Part shown: piece after piece, positions 1-6,238 of the stretch
How positions within the stretch are numbered: position 1 is the stretch's first letter
How the letters are laid out: each line of letters begins with the position of its first letter
Assembly (NCBI GenBank): GCA_946404295.1
Contig: CAMJDE010000086.1
Span: forward strand, 1 to 7,455
Length of the DNA: 7,455 nucleotides
DNA from: an uncultured Clostridia bacterium
GTDB taxonomy: Bacteria; Bacillota; Clostridia; Oscillospirales; CAG-272
Reading direction: 5' to 3'
Notes under the pieces: model-generated
What the model was told of the DNA's origin: nothing
Database searches by the model: none
Seen by the model: the letters and a program-made list of their open reading frames with translations, nothing else
Made by a program: the position numbers and the translations under genes

Positions 1-533
1 GCTTGATCACAGCACCTCGCTCCTTCCCCTTGCGGTAAAACCTTTTTCAGCCGCGGCAACAGATACGTCCCGAGCAGTCCGACTGCAAGCCCCGCGACCG
101 CCCCCGCAAGGATCAGCCACGGGGAGAGAACCAGCACCCGACGCGTCCCGAGCGCGAGGATCGCGACGACGATCTGCCCGAGGTTATGACACACGCCCCC
201 GAGGACGCTGACCCCGGTCAGTCCGAAAAAGCGAAGGCGGAAAACGAGCGCCATCACGGCAAAACTGACGACGCCCCCCGCAAGGGAATAGAGGAACGAG
301 ACGGGCGAACCGAAAAGCAGCGCCGAGAGCACGATCCGCAAGAGCGACACGCAGGCGGCGGTCGGCGCGCCGAGCGAAGGAAGCAGGAGCAGGGGGATCA
401 GGTTGGCAAGTCCGATCTTCATCCCCGGGATCGGCATCGGGATAAAACTCTCAAGATACGAGAAGAGGAGCGACAGCGCGCAGAGAACGGCGGAGACGGC
501 GACGCGCCGGGCGGGGGAGACACGGCTTTGCAT
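1..533 (-). CDS. Gx transporter family membrane protein (heptaprenyl diphosphate synthase component I-like), 3' end cut by window edge
   Basis: I translated this from the minus strand; 177 codons are visible without a stop, so the C-terminus lies beyond position 1. The protein begins MQSRVSPARRVAVSAVLCAL and continues with several hydrophobic segments, so it is a polytopic membrane protein. The stretch ESFIPMPIPGMKIGLANLIP after the first helix and the later GVCHNLGQIVVA are hallmarks of the Gx transporter / Hpre_diP_synt_I family. Members resemble substrate-binding S-components of ECF transporters; the ligand is unknown. The ATG (533-531) overlaps the stop of the NusG-II gene by one base (TGATG), and AAAGGAGGG lies about 8 nt upstream, which fixes the start. 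The visible length is close to the usual family size, so few residues should be missing. At the very edge (10-8) a GTG preceded by AAGGAG could start the next cistron, often a polyprenyl diphosphate synthase in such loci; this is inference only. Confidence 0.88.
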   Translation of the reverse strand, partial: MQSRVSPARRVAVSAVLCALSLLFSYLESFIPMPIPGMKIGLANLIPLLLLPSLGAPTAACVSLLRIVLSALLFGSPVSFLYSLAGGVVSFAVMALVFRLRFFGLTGVSVLGGVCHNLGQIVVAILALGTRRVLVLSPWLILAGAVAGLAVGLLGTYLLPRLKKVLPQGEGARCCDQ

Positions 534-898
534 CACGGATCCCTCCTTTCCAGAACGATCAGGAGGCGGTGCGGCGCGCAGGAGATAAAATCGACGTCGG
601 CGGAGTCGGGCGAAAGCGTCCCGTGTCGGACGCAGATCTGGTTTTTGCAATCGGCGGATTCGACCCGGACGGCGCCCCCCTCGATCACGACGCGGTTGAC
701 CCCCTCCTCGCACTCGAAAAGATACTCGGTATCGTGTTCGAGCGGGAGCCGCGCGACGACGTTCCCGCGGTAGGAGATCACGGCGTCCCACTCGCCCTCA
801 CCGTTTCCGCGAAGCAGGAACAGGACGAGAAAGAGCGCGCCGGAAAGAAGCAAAAGCGAGAGAAAGAGAACGGCGTCGCGCCGCCAAAACCGCTTCAC
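533..898 (-). CDS. Membrane-anchored NusG domain II-containing protein
   Basis: This 121-residue protein has a short basic N-terminus (KRFWRR), one hydrophobic segment at about residues 9-29, and an extracytoplasmic domain. The C-terminal part carries the NusG domain II signature: Cys84 and Cys89 in ADCKNQICVRHG, then Cys107 in ISCAPHRLLIVL. Cys63 is a fourth cysteine. The start is GTG (898-896), chosen because AAGGAGG lies just upstream and because it overlaps the apbE stop in a GTGA arrangement, implying translational coupling. Its stop overlaps the ATG of the Gx transporter gene. Despite the name, these proteins are not transcription factors. They occur in Firmicutes membrane operons with ApbE and Gx transporters, and EetA of the Listeria electron-transfer locus is, as I recall, of this type. 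The biochemical role is unknown; the cysteines could be redox-active or bind a ligand. Confidence 0.88.
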   Translation of the reverse strand: MKRFWRRDAVLFLSLLLLSGALFLVLFLLRGNGEGEWDAVISYRGNVVARLPLEHDTEYLFECEEGVNRVVIEGGAVRVESADCKNQICVRHGTLSPDSADVDFISCAPHRLLIVLERRDP

Positions 899-1959
899 GA
901 TCCGCCTCCTTCGTCAAACGCCCCGACGGCGAAGGTTGTGCCGTCGTCGGCGATCCAGAGCGCCGAAACAGGGGCTGAAACGCCCGAAAGGAGCGAAACC
1001 CCCTCTTCGTACCCCAGCAAAAACAGGGCGGTCGAGAGAACGTCGGCGACCCCCGCGTCGGCGGTCAGAACCGAAACGGACGTCCAGCCGAGGGCGGCGG
1101 GCGCGTTCGTGTCGGGGTCGACGATGTGGTGATAGCGCACGCCGTCAACGGTGTAGTAGCGTTGGTAAGAGCCGCTCGTCGCGAGGGCGACAGAGCCGTC
1201 CCGCGCGACGCTGCGAACCGTCCCCTCGCCGTTCGGATCGCGCACCGAGAGTTCCCACGGTTCCCCCGACGCCGAGCCCGAGGTGCGGAGGTTGCCGCCG
1301 ACGTTGGCGGCGAAATCGGTATAGCCGAGCGTCTCCAGTTCAAAGCAGATCTTTTCGGTCGCGTAGCCCTTGGCGAAGGCGCCGACGTCGACCGACGAGC
1401 CGAAAACGGGCAGAAACGCCGTCCCCGCGTCCCGGTCGATCAGAAGCGTCGCCCGCCGGGCGATTTCCCCCGCTTCGGCGAGTTCTTCGTCGGTCGGGAT
1501 CCGGGCGTGTTCGGGATCGTCGAGCCCCGCTTCCCGACAGGCGTGCCAGAGCGAGAGCACCGACCCGAGCAAGAGGTCGACCCGCCCCCCGGTCTCCTCG
1601 CGCATCGCGAGTCCGTATTCGAGCAGGTCGAGGAGAGACGCGTCGAGCGCGACGGGTTCGATCCCCGCCGCACGGTTCAGCGTCCGCAGATTGTTCAGTC
1701 CGTCGTATTCGTAATAAATATCGGCAAGTTGGTCCCAGGCGAACAGTTCGCTCTCAAACCGATCGAAAAACGCGGCGGCGTCGGACGCGTTCCGGGTATA
1801 GATCACAAGCTGCGTCCCGGTGTCGAAGGGACCGTCGATCACCTTCGTGTAGCGCTTCGCGGGGAAGCGGGCGCAGGAAGAAAGGAGCGGAACAAGACAG
1901 AACAGCAGAACGAGCGCGACCGAAAGCGCCGCCCGTCCGAATACCGACCTACGCGTCAT
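895..1959 (-). CDS. apbE: FAD:protein FMN transferase, ApbE family lipoprotein
   Basis: ApbE enzymes use FAD to attach FMN covalently to Ser/Thr of target proteins outside the cytoplasm. The 354-residue product has a signal peptide with a lipobox (LSSC, Cys29), so it should be a membrane-anchored lipoprotein. Family motifs are in order: DTGTQLVIYTRN near the start; DVGAFAKGYATEK (Asp191, Lys197, Gly198) followed by NVGGN, the FAD-binding core; TSGSYQRYY; YHHIVDPDTN (His277, His278, Asp281); and ADVLSTALFLLG (Asp306, Thr310), which normally supplies Mg/FAD contacts. The usual DPxTG is DPDTN here. The frame is open far upstream, but this ATG is chosen because AAGGAGGGG lies 5-6 nt before it, a signal peptide begins here and a promoter sits just behind it. 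It is the first gene of a three-or-more gene operon with overlapping junctions. No likely flavinylation target is visible in the window. Confidence 0.95.
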   Translation of the reverse strand: MTRRSVFGRAALSVALVLLFCLVPLLSSCARFPAKRYTKVIDGPFDTGTQLVIYTRNASDAAAFFDRFESELFAWDQLADIYYEYDGLNNLRTLNRAAGIEPVALDASLLDLLEYGLAMREETGGRVDLLLGSVLSLWHACREAGLDDPEHARIPTDEELAEAGEIARRATLLIDRDAGTAFLPVFGSSVDVGAFAKGYATEKICFELETLGYTDFAANVGGNLRTSGSASGEPWELSVRDPNGEGTVRSVARDGSVALATSGSYQRYYTVDGVRYHHIVDPDTNAPAALGWTSVSVLTADAGVADVLSTALFLLGYEEGVSLLSGVSAPVSALWIADDGTTFAVGAFDEGGGS

Positions 1960-1981
1960 CGTTTCCCCTCCTTTTTTCTTT

Positions 1982-2010
1982 ATTATACTCCGCCGAAGAA
2001 ATAATTGCAA
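1982..2010 (-). promoter_or_regulatory. Sigma-A-type promoter for the apbE operon
   Basis: Read on the minus strand, TTGCAA (2010-2005), a 17-nt spacer and a perfect TATAAT (1987-1982) lie just upstream of apbE. The expected start site is near 1975, giving a leader of only about 16 nt that consists mainly of the AAGGAGGGG ribosome binding site. There is no room for a riboswitch or attenuator. Confidence 0.8.
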
Positions 2011-2107
2011 GAGCGCTTTGCCCCGCTTTTCCCCTTTTTTTACTGCCGAAAACAAGGGGGGAGTTTCAAATAAACAAGAGAAATCGGGAAAAAATCGCGC
2101 TTTCCCC

Positions 2108-2136
2108 TTGACTTTCACGCCCTTGGTTATTATAAT
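2108..2136 (+). promoter_or_regulatory. Sigma-A-type promoter for the LRR protein gene
   Basis: TTGACT (2108-2113), an exact 17-nt spacer and a perfect TATAAT (2131-2136) precede the LRR gene. Transcription should begin near 2143, inside the 10-bp palindrome GATATATATC (2143-2152), leaving a leader of about 45 nt with AGGAGG at about 2176-2181. A 6-bp inverted repeat GGGAAA/TTTCCC (2086-2091 and 2101-2106, 9-nt loop) lies immediately upstream of the -35 box and could be an operator. The 228-nt gap 1960-2187 holds the two divergent promoters, with A- and T-rich tracts between them; I see no gene in it. Confidence 0.85.
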
Positions 2137-2187
2137 AGATACGATATATATCTTTTTCAAGGGATACATTTCCCGAGGAGGACAGAC

Positions 2188-5100
2188 ATGGCAGAATGGA
2201 AAACCGCAAGTCAGACCGAGTTCCCGCCCGCTCTCGCGAAACGGTTGAACACCTTTTTCGACCGTCTTGCAGAGTGCTATCCCGACCGAGTGGTCATTCA
2301 CTTCAACCGGGACCACAAGAAACTGGCGGAGAGGGGGACCGAACTCCGGCGGCTCGCGGGATACGGGGACGATAACGACAAATTCTTCTCCGACTTCGGC
2401 TTTACCTACGTCAACGCCCTGAAACAGAAAACCGACTCGCACGGCACCTACGAGGATCTGGTCGCGCGCCTGAAAGCCGCGTTCCCCGACGGGATCGTCT
2501 GCCTGTATCAGGCGGCGGAGTTCCGCGACGACCTGTCCTACTTTGCCCGCAAGAAGATGCGGACGGCAAAGCAGATTCTGAAGAACGCCGGCGTTCTTCG
2601 CGCGCGCCGTCCCGACGAGGTGATCCGCCCCGAGGACGACACCGACGATTTCGACGCGCCCGTCCCCGAAAAAGCGCCCGCCAAGGCGCCCGCCCCGGTC
2701 GAAGAGCCGGTCGCGACCGAAGAGCCGACCGTTGAAACGGTCGCCGAAGAGGTTGCCGAAACGCCCGCCGAAGAGGTCACCGAAGGAGTTACCGTCGAAG
2801 CGGCTCCCGCGGAGCCCGTCGCAGAGGAAGTGCCCGCCGAAGAAGTTGTCGAAGAAGCGCCCGCTGCCGAAGAGCCGGTCGCCGAAGAGGAAGCCGAAGC
2901 GGTCGAAGCGACCCCCGCGCCGCAAGCCGACGCCCCGGTCGTCCGCGACGACGGGACGATCCCCACCCTCGACGAGGAGAGCGACGAAAAGACGCCCTAC
3001 GCCGAGAGTTCGATCTACGGCGACGATCTGCGCTACGCGCACGTCGGCGACTTCGAGTTTGAACTGACCAAGGACGGCAAGGGCTACAGTCTGACCTACT
3101 ATATGGGCGCCAGCCGCACCGTCACCGTCCCCTCGGTCTGCAACGGCCTGCCCGTGACCGAGATCGGACCCAGCGCCTTCCGCAGCATCAACAACGTCGC
3201 TGTTCTGCAGATCGAGCGACTGATCCTTCCGAAACAACTGAAAGCCATTCGCTGCGTCTTCCGCGATTCGCCGCGCATCCGCAAGGTCGTTTTCCCCGAC
3301 ACGCTCGAATACGTGGAACCCGACGCCTTCATCTACACCGACTGGGGTATGGACGACGGCAAGGAGATGACGGTCGAGGGCGCGGGGCTTCTGCTCCGGG
3401 TGCATCCGCATCCCGACGACAACGGCGTTCTGCGGGTCCCCGACGGGGTGCGCAACGTCTGCTGCAGTTTCCCGGCGGACGAAATGGAGCGCGTCAAGAC
3501 GGTCATTCTGCCCGACTCGGTCGAGTTGATCGGTATGAACGCTTTTCGCGGGTGCGACCGGATCGAGATGATCCGGATGGGCAACCGCGTGACCTCGATC
3601 GGCGCGGGCGCCTTCTACGGCGACCTGTCGCTCTCGACCATCTCGCTGCCCAACTCGCTCCGTTCGATCGGCGACTTCGCTTTCTACAACTGCCGGTCGC
3701 TGCCCGATCTCCTGATCCCCGATTCGGTTAAGACCGTCGGACAGAACCTGTTCGTCACGATGCGGCGCGACTTTATGATCTCGATCCCCGAGCATCTTGC
3801 CCCCGCTTTCGTGGACTGCAAGTACGCGACCCACGTCCGGCAGCCCGGTGAGGAGGGCGACCTCTTCGCCTCCTGCCGTCTGCGTTTCGATTATCTCGCC
3901 GACGAGGACGCCTACCGTCTCGGCGCCTGCATCCTCGACGCCCCGACGGTGAAGATCCCCGCCGAATACCGCGGGAAACCCGTCGTCGCGGTGGGCACCA
4001 ACGCCTTCCGCGGACTGTCGCAGTTGACGACGGTCGTGCTGCCCGACACCGTGACCCGCCTGCACTCCTGCGCCTTCCACGATTGCCCGAAACTCTCGGC
4101 GCTCGAGATGCCCGGGGTCGAGCGGATCGATTCGTTCGCCTTCGACCACCTCGACGCGCTCGAGACGCTGACCGTTCCGGTCACCTGCGTTTCGGTCGGT
4201 TACGGCGGGATCGTGCGCGGCTGCGATAACCTGCGCCGCATCTTCCTGCACGAGGGTCGTTCCGCTCTGAAAAAGACGCTCGAAAGCCGCCTGCTCGGCA
4301 GCGAGATCGAACTCGTGACCGTCCCGCGCGAGCCCGGCACCAACGAGGTCTACCGTCTGCTCCGCGACGGCTCGGGCTACGAAGTCCTGCTCGGCTTCCC
4401 GGTCGGCGACTCGATCTCGGTCCCCGCGAGTTACCGCGGTAAACCCGTCAAGCGCGTCGGTCCCTACGCCTACGCCGACGGGTACGCGGTCGCCGATATC
4501 ATCCTTCCCGAAATGCTCGAGGAGATCGGCGACTCGGCGTTCCGCTACGTCTCGGGTCCGATCTCGGTGACCATCCCCGACTCGGTCCGCGTGATCGAGG
4601 GCTACGCCTTCGCCGCCGGAACGCTTGCCGAGGTCAAGTTCGGTTCGGGTCTCACGTCGATCGGCGAACACGCCTTCGACCGCTGCCGTCTCGTTTCGCT
4701 GATCCTGCCCGCCGGTGTCACGGAGGTCGCGCCGACCGCCTTTGACGACAACCGTCATCTGTCGGTCATTCTCGCGCCGACCGCCCTCGTCCCGACCATT
4801 CGTCCGAGCCGCTTTGAAAAGACGGCGAAGGGCTTTGAGGCGGTGCCGATGTCGGTGCGCGTGTTCTCGGTGACCGAGATCACCGAGGACAAGAAAGAGG
4901 AAGAACTGAAAAACGCCCACTTCGAGATGGTCGAGAACTCCGACGGACGGAGCTACACGGTGCGCGCCTTTATTCGCGGCGCCCTCACCGACGTCGAGGT
5001 TCCCGCCGAGTTCCGCGATCTGCCGGTCTCGGCGATCGGCGAACGCGCCTTCTACGATTGCCGCGGACTGAAATCGGTCGTGCTGCCCGACACCGTGCAG

Positions 5101-5679
5101 GTGATCGGCGACGAGGCGTTCTCGCGCTGCATCGACCTGAACGTCCTGACGCTCGGAAACGGCGTCGTCCGGATCGGCAAGAGCGCCTTCTACCGCACCG
5201 CGATCGAAACGCTGACCATTCCCGACACGATCGAGGAGATCGGCAAGTTCGCCGTCCTCTCCTGCACCGCCCTGAAAACGGTCTACGTCCCGTCCCACGT
5301 CGCGACGGCGTTCTCGCACACCGACCTTGACGTCGTCACCCACGACGTCCTGAACCGCGCGAAGTTCGACCGCGAGCGGCTCGACGCGATCCGCGCCACC
5401 GCCGAGAAGGGACAGGGAAGCGCGCCCGACGCGTCCGAGAACGAGGGAGACGCCGCCGCGCGCATCGCCGACGACGAGATCGAGCGCCGCGATAAAGAGG
5501 ACGCCGAGCGCCGCCGCGACATCGAGCGCGAAGCGCTGCTCCGCGAACTCCAGAACCAGAACGAGACCCTCCGCAACAACTCGGGGCTCCGCCTGATCGT
5601 TTCGTCCAAGGCGCGCGCCCTGCGCCATCAGGCGCGCGACCGCATCGCCGAGATCGAACGCGCCCTGAAGGAAATGTGA
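2188..5679 (+). CDS. BspA-like leucine-rich repeat protein, apparently cytoplasmic, with N-terminal module, acidic linker and C-terminal coiled coil
   Basis: The 1163-residue protein starts at an ATG with AGGAGG 6 nt upstream. Residues 1-140 form a helical, charged module containing YPDRVV (31-36) and DHKKLAERGTELRRLAGY (42-59); I cannot name it, though I have an unverified impression that similar segments precede LRRs in other clostridial proteins. Residues about 152-256 are a low-complexity Glu/Pro/Ala/Val linker. Residues about 281-1050 contain some 17 LRR_5 (BspA/TpLRR-type) turns such as IGAGAF, IGDFAF, IGEHAF and IGKSAF, alternating with LP[DN]S[VL] or IPDSV strands. The repeats fall into four blocks, each opened by a cap segment (near residues 289, 567, 720 and 912). 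Residues about 1060-1163 are highly charged and helical, probably a coiled coil broken at NNSG. No signal peptide, membrane helix, lipobox or cell-wall anchor is seen, whereas many BspA-like proteins are secreted. The function is unknown; binding to a protein partner is the likely general role. Confidence 0.9.
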   Translation: MAEWKTASQTEFPPALAKRLNTFFDRLAECYPDRVVIHFNRDHKKLAERGTELRRLAGYGDDNDKFFSDFGFTYVNALKQKTDSHGTYEDLVARLKAAFPDGIVCLYQAAEFRDDLSYFARKKMRTAKQILKNAGVLRARRPDEVIRPEDDTDDFDAPVPEKAPAKAPAPVEEPVATEEPTVETVAEEVAETPAEEVTEGVTVEAAPAEPVAEEVPAEEVVEEAPAAEEPVAEEEAEAVEATPAPQADAPVVRDDGTIPTLDEESDEKTPYAESSIYGDDLRYAHVGDFEFELTKDGKGYSLTYYMGASRTVTVPSVCNGLPVTEIGPSAFRSINNVAVLQIERLILPKQLKAIRCVFRDSPRIRKVVFPDTLEYVEPDAFIYTDWGMDDGKEMTVEGAGLLLRVHPHPDDNGVLRVPDGVRNVCCSFPADEMERVKTVILPDSVELIGMNAFRGCDRIEMIRMGNRVTSIGAGAFYGDLSLSTISLPNSLRSIGDFAFYNCRSLPDLLIPDSVKTVGQNLFVTMRRDFMISIPEHLAPAFVDCKYATHVRQPGEEGDLFASCRLRFDYLADEDAYRLGACILDAPTVKIPAEYRGKPVVAVGTNAFRGLSQLTTVVLPDTVTRLHSCAFHDCPKLSALEMPGVERIDSFAFDHLDALETLTVPVTCVSVGYGGIVRGCDNLRRIFLHEGRSALKKTLESRLLGSEIELVTVPREPGTNEVYRLLRDGSGYEVLLGFPVGDSISVPASYRGKPVKRVGPYAYADGYAVADIILPEMLEEIGDSAFRYVSGPISVTIPDSVRVIEGYAFAAGTLAEVKFGSGLTSIGEHAFDRCRLVSLILPAGVTEVAPTAFDDNRHLSVILAPTALVPTIRPSRFEKTAKGFEAVPMSVRVFSVTEITEDKKEEELKNAHFEMVENSDGRSYTVRAFIRGALTDVEVPAEFRDLPVSAIGERAFYDCRGLKSVVLPDTVQVIGDEAFSRCIDLNVLTLGNGVVRIGKSAFYRTAIETLTIPDTIEEIGKFAVLSCTALKTVYVPSHVATAFSHTDLDVVTHDVLNRAKFDRERLDAIRATAEKGQGSAPDASENEGDAAARIADDEIERRDKEDAERRRDIEREALLRELQNQNETLRNNSGLRLIVSSKARALRHQARDRIAEIERALKEM

Positions 5680-5684
5680 TCCAC

Positions 5685-5706
5685 GGGCGACGGTTTTCCG
5701 CCGCCC
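5685..5706 (+). terminator. Hairpin after the LRR gene, weak terminator candidate
   Basis: GGGCGACGG and CCGCCGCCC form a 9-position stem with one A/C mismatch around a TTTT loop, starting 5 nt after the LRR stop codon. No T-tract follows, so termination may be partial and the thioredoxin gene could be read from the LRR promoter. I found no convincing separate promoter in 5707-5747. Confidence 0.4.
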
Positions 5707-5763
5707 CCGCGCATAATCCGGCCCTACCCGCGCCATACTGAAAACACAGGAGGAAAAAAACCG

Positions 5764-6078
5764 ATGCCCGAACTGAACGACGCTACCTTTGAGGCGGCGA
5801 TCGCCGCCGCCCCCCTCGCCGTGGTCGACTTCTTTGCGACCTGGTGCGGACCCTGCAAGATGCTCGCCCCGATCCTTGAAAGCGTGGAGAAGGAAACCGA
5901 GGACGTCGCCTTTTTCCGCGTCGACGTCGACGCGGCGCCCGATACCGCGCGCCGTTTCGGGATCATGAGTATTCCGACGCTCGTCTTTCTCAAAGACGGG
6001 GAGGAAGTCGCCCGCACGGTCGGGGTGCAGCGCAAGCCCGAACTCCTCGCCAAGATCGAGGAACTGAAGGCGCGCTGA
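5764..6078 (+). CDS. trxA: Thioredoxin
   Basis: This 104-residue protein is a single thioredoxin domain of standard length that reduces disulfides in cytoplasmic proteins; reduction by a thioredoxin reductase is expected but none is encoded here. The active site is WCGPC (Trp27, Cys28, Cys31), preceded by the buried acidic residue Asp22 in VVDFFATWCGPCK. The cis-proline loop is SIPT (Pro71), followed by the FLKDGEEV strand and a C-terminal helix. There is no signal peptide, so the protein is cytoplasmic. The ATG follows AGGAGG (5748-5753) by 10 nt across an A-run. It lies 84 nt after the LRR gene on the same strand, so the two could share a transcript, although the hairpin in the gap argues for at least partial separation. 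Its 3' side runs directly into the hairpin array at 6093. Confidence 0.97.
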   Translation: MPELNDATFEAAIAAAPLAVVDFFATWCGPCKMLAPILESVEKETEDVAFFRVDVDAAPDTARRFGIMSIPTLVFLKDGEEVARTVGVQRKPELLAKIEELKAR

Positions 6079-6092
6079 CGCGCGCTGAATAG

Positions 6093-6124
6093 GCGAAACG
6101 CCGGGGGAAACCCCGGCGTTTCGC
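6093..6124 (+). terminator. H1: long GC-rich hairpin after trxA, possible terminator
   Basis: A perfect 14-bp stem (GCGAAACGCCGGGG and its complement) is capped by a GAAA tetraloop and begins 14 nt after the thioredoxin stop. Its stability and position suit a transcript end, but GCGATAT and further hairpins follow instead of a T-tract. It may therefore act by blocking 3' exonucleases more than by classical intrinsic termination. Confidence 0.5.
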
Positions 6125-6211
6125 GCGATATGTTGCGCCAAAGAGCGCAACGCGATATGTCCGCAGACGCGGACGCGATATACGTAGTGCCGAGGGCACT
6201 ACGCGCGATAT

Positions 6212-6237
6212 GCCGCCCGTGCTTTTTCACGGGCGGC
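6212..6237 (-). terminator. H5: hairpin directly after the mntP stop, possible terminator
   Basis: On the mntP strand a perfect 10-bp stem (GCCGCCCGTG/CACGGGCGGC) with a 6-nt A-rich loop begins one base after the TAA stop. The following bases on that strand are ATATCGC, not a U-tract. This is the last member of the hairpin array and could serve as the mntP transcript end. Confidence 0.45.
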
Positions 6238-6238
6238 G

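Larger units (their letters stand above)
6093..6237. repeat. Array of five unrelated hairpins separated by identical GCGATAT spacers
   Basis: Five inverted repeats stand in a row. H1 6093-6124 has a 14-bp stem and GAAA loop. H2 6132-6151 has stem GTTGCGC/GCGCAAC and a 6-nt loop. H3 6159-6174 has stem GTCCGC/GCGGAC and loop AGAC. H4 6182-6204 has stem CGTAGTGCC/GGCACTACG, loop GAG and an A/C mismatch at its base. H5 6212-6237 has stem GCCGCCCGTG/CACGGGCGGC and loop CTTTTT. Between them sit four exact copies of GCGATAT at 6125-6131, 6152-6158, 6175-6181 and 6205-6211, with no other bases. All four spacers follow a C and three of four precede a G, so the fuller repeat is CGCGATATG. Stems share no sequence, so they did not arise by simple copying of one unit. 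All spacers point the same way. The array fills the gap between convergent trxA and mntP. Its function is unknown; transcript-end protection, bidirectional termination or a mobile palindromic element are possible. Confidence 0.92.

Noticed and set aside
186..773. Plus-strand open frame opposite the Gx transporter and NusG-II genes
   Set aside because: Low-complexity charged translation with no family resemblance, whereas the minus strand encodes recognisable overlapping operon genes.
2018..2248. Short plus-strand open frame across the divergent promoters
   Set aside because: It contains the -35 and -10 boxes of the LRR gene, overlaps its start in another frame and lacks a ribosome binding site.
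5712..5739. Possible separate promoter for trxA (CATAAT at 5712-5717 or CATACT at 5734-5739)
   Set aside because: Neither has an acceptable -35 box at 16-18 nt, so I do not call it.
895..6150. A 1751-codon open frame on the minus strand running through the LRR and thioredoxin genes into apbE
   Set aside because: Only its last 354 codons are real (apbE). The rest is antisense to well-supported genes and stays open because GC-rich codon use on the other strand avoids TTA, CTA and TCA in that phase; apbE has its own promoter, ribosome binding site and signal peptide.
6093..6237. CRISPR array
   Set aside because: The repeated element is only 7-9 nt, the intervals are 16-32 nt, and the intervals are themselves palindromes; no cas genes are present.
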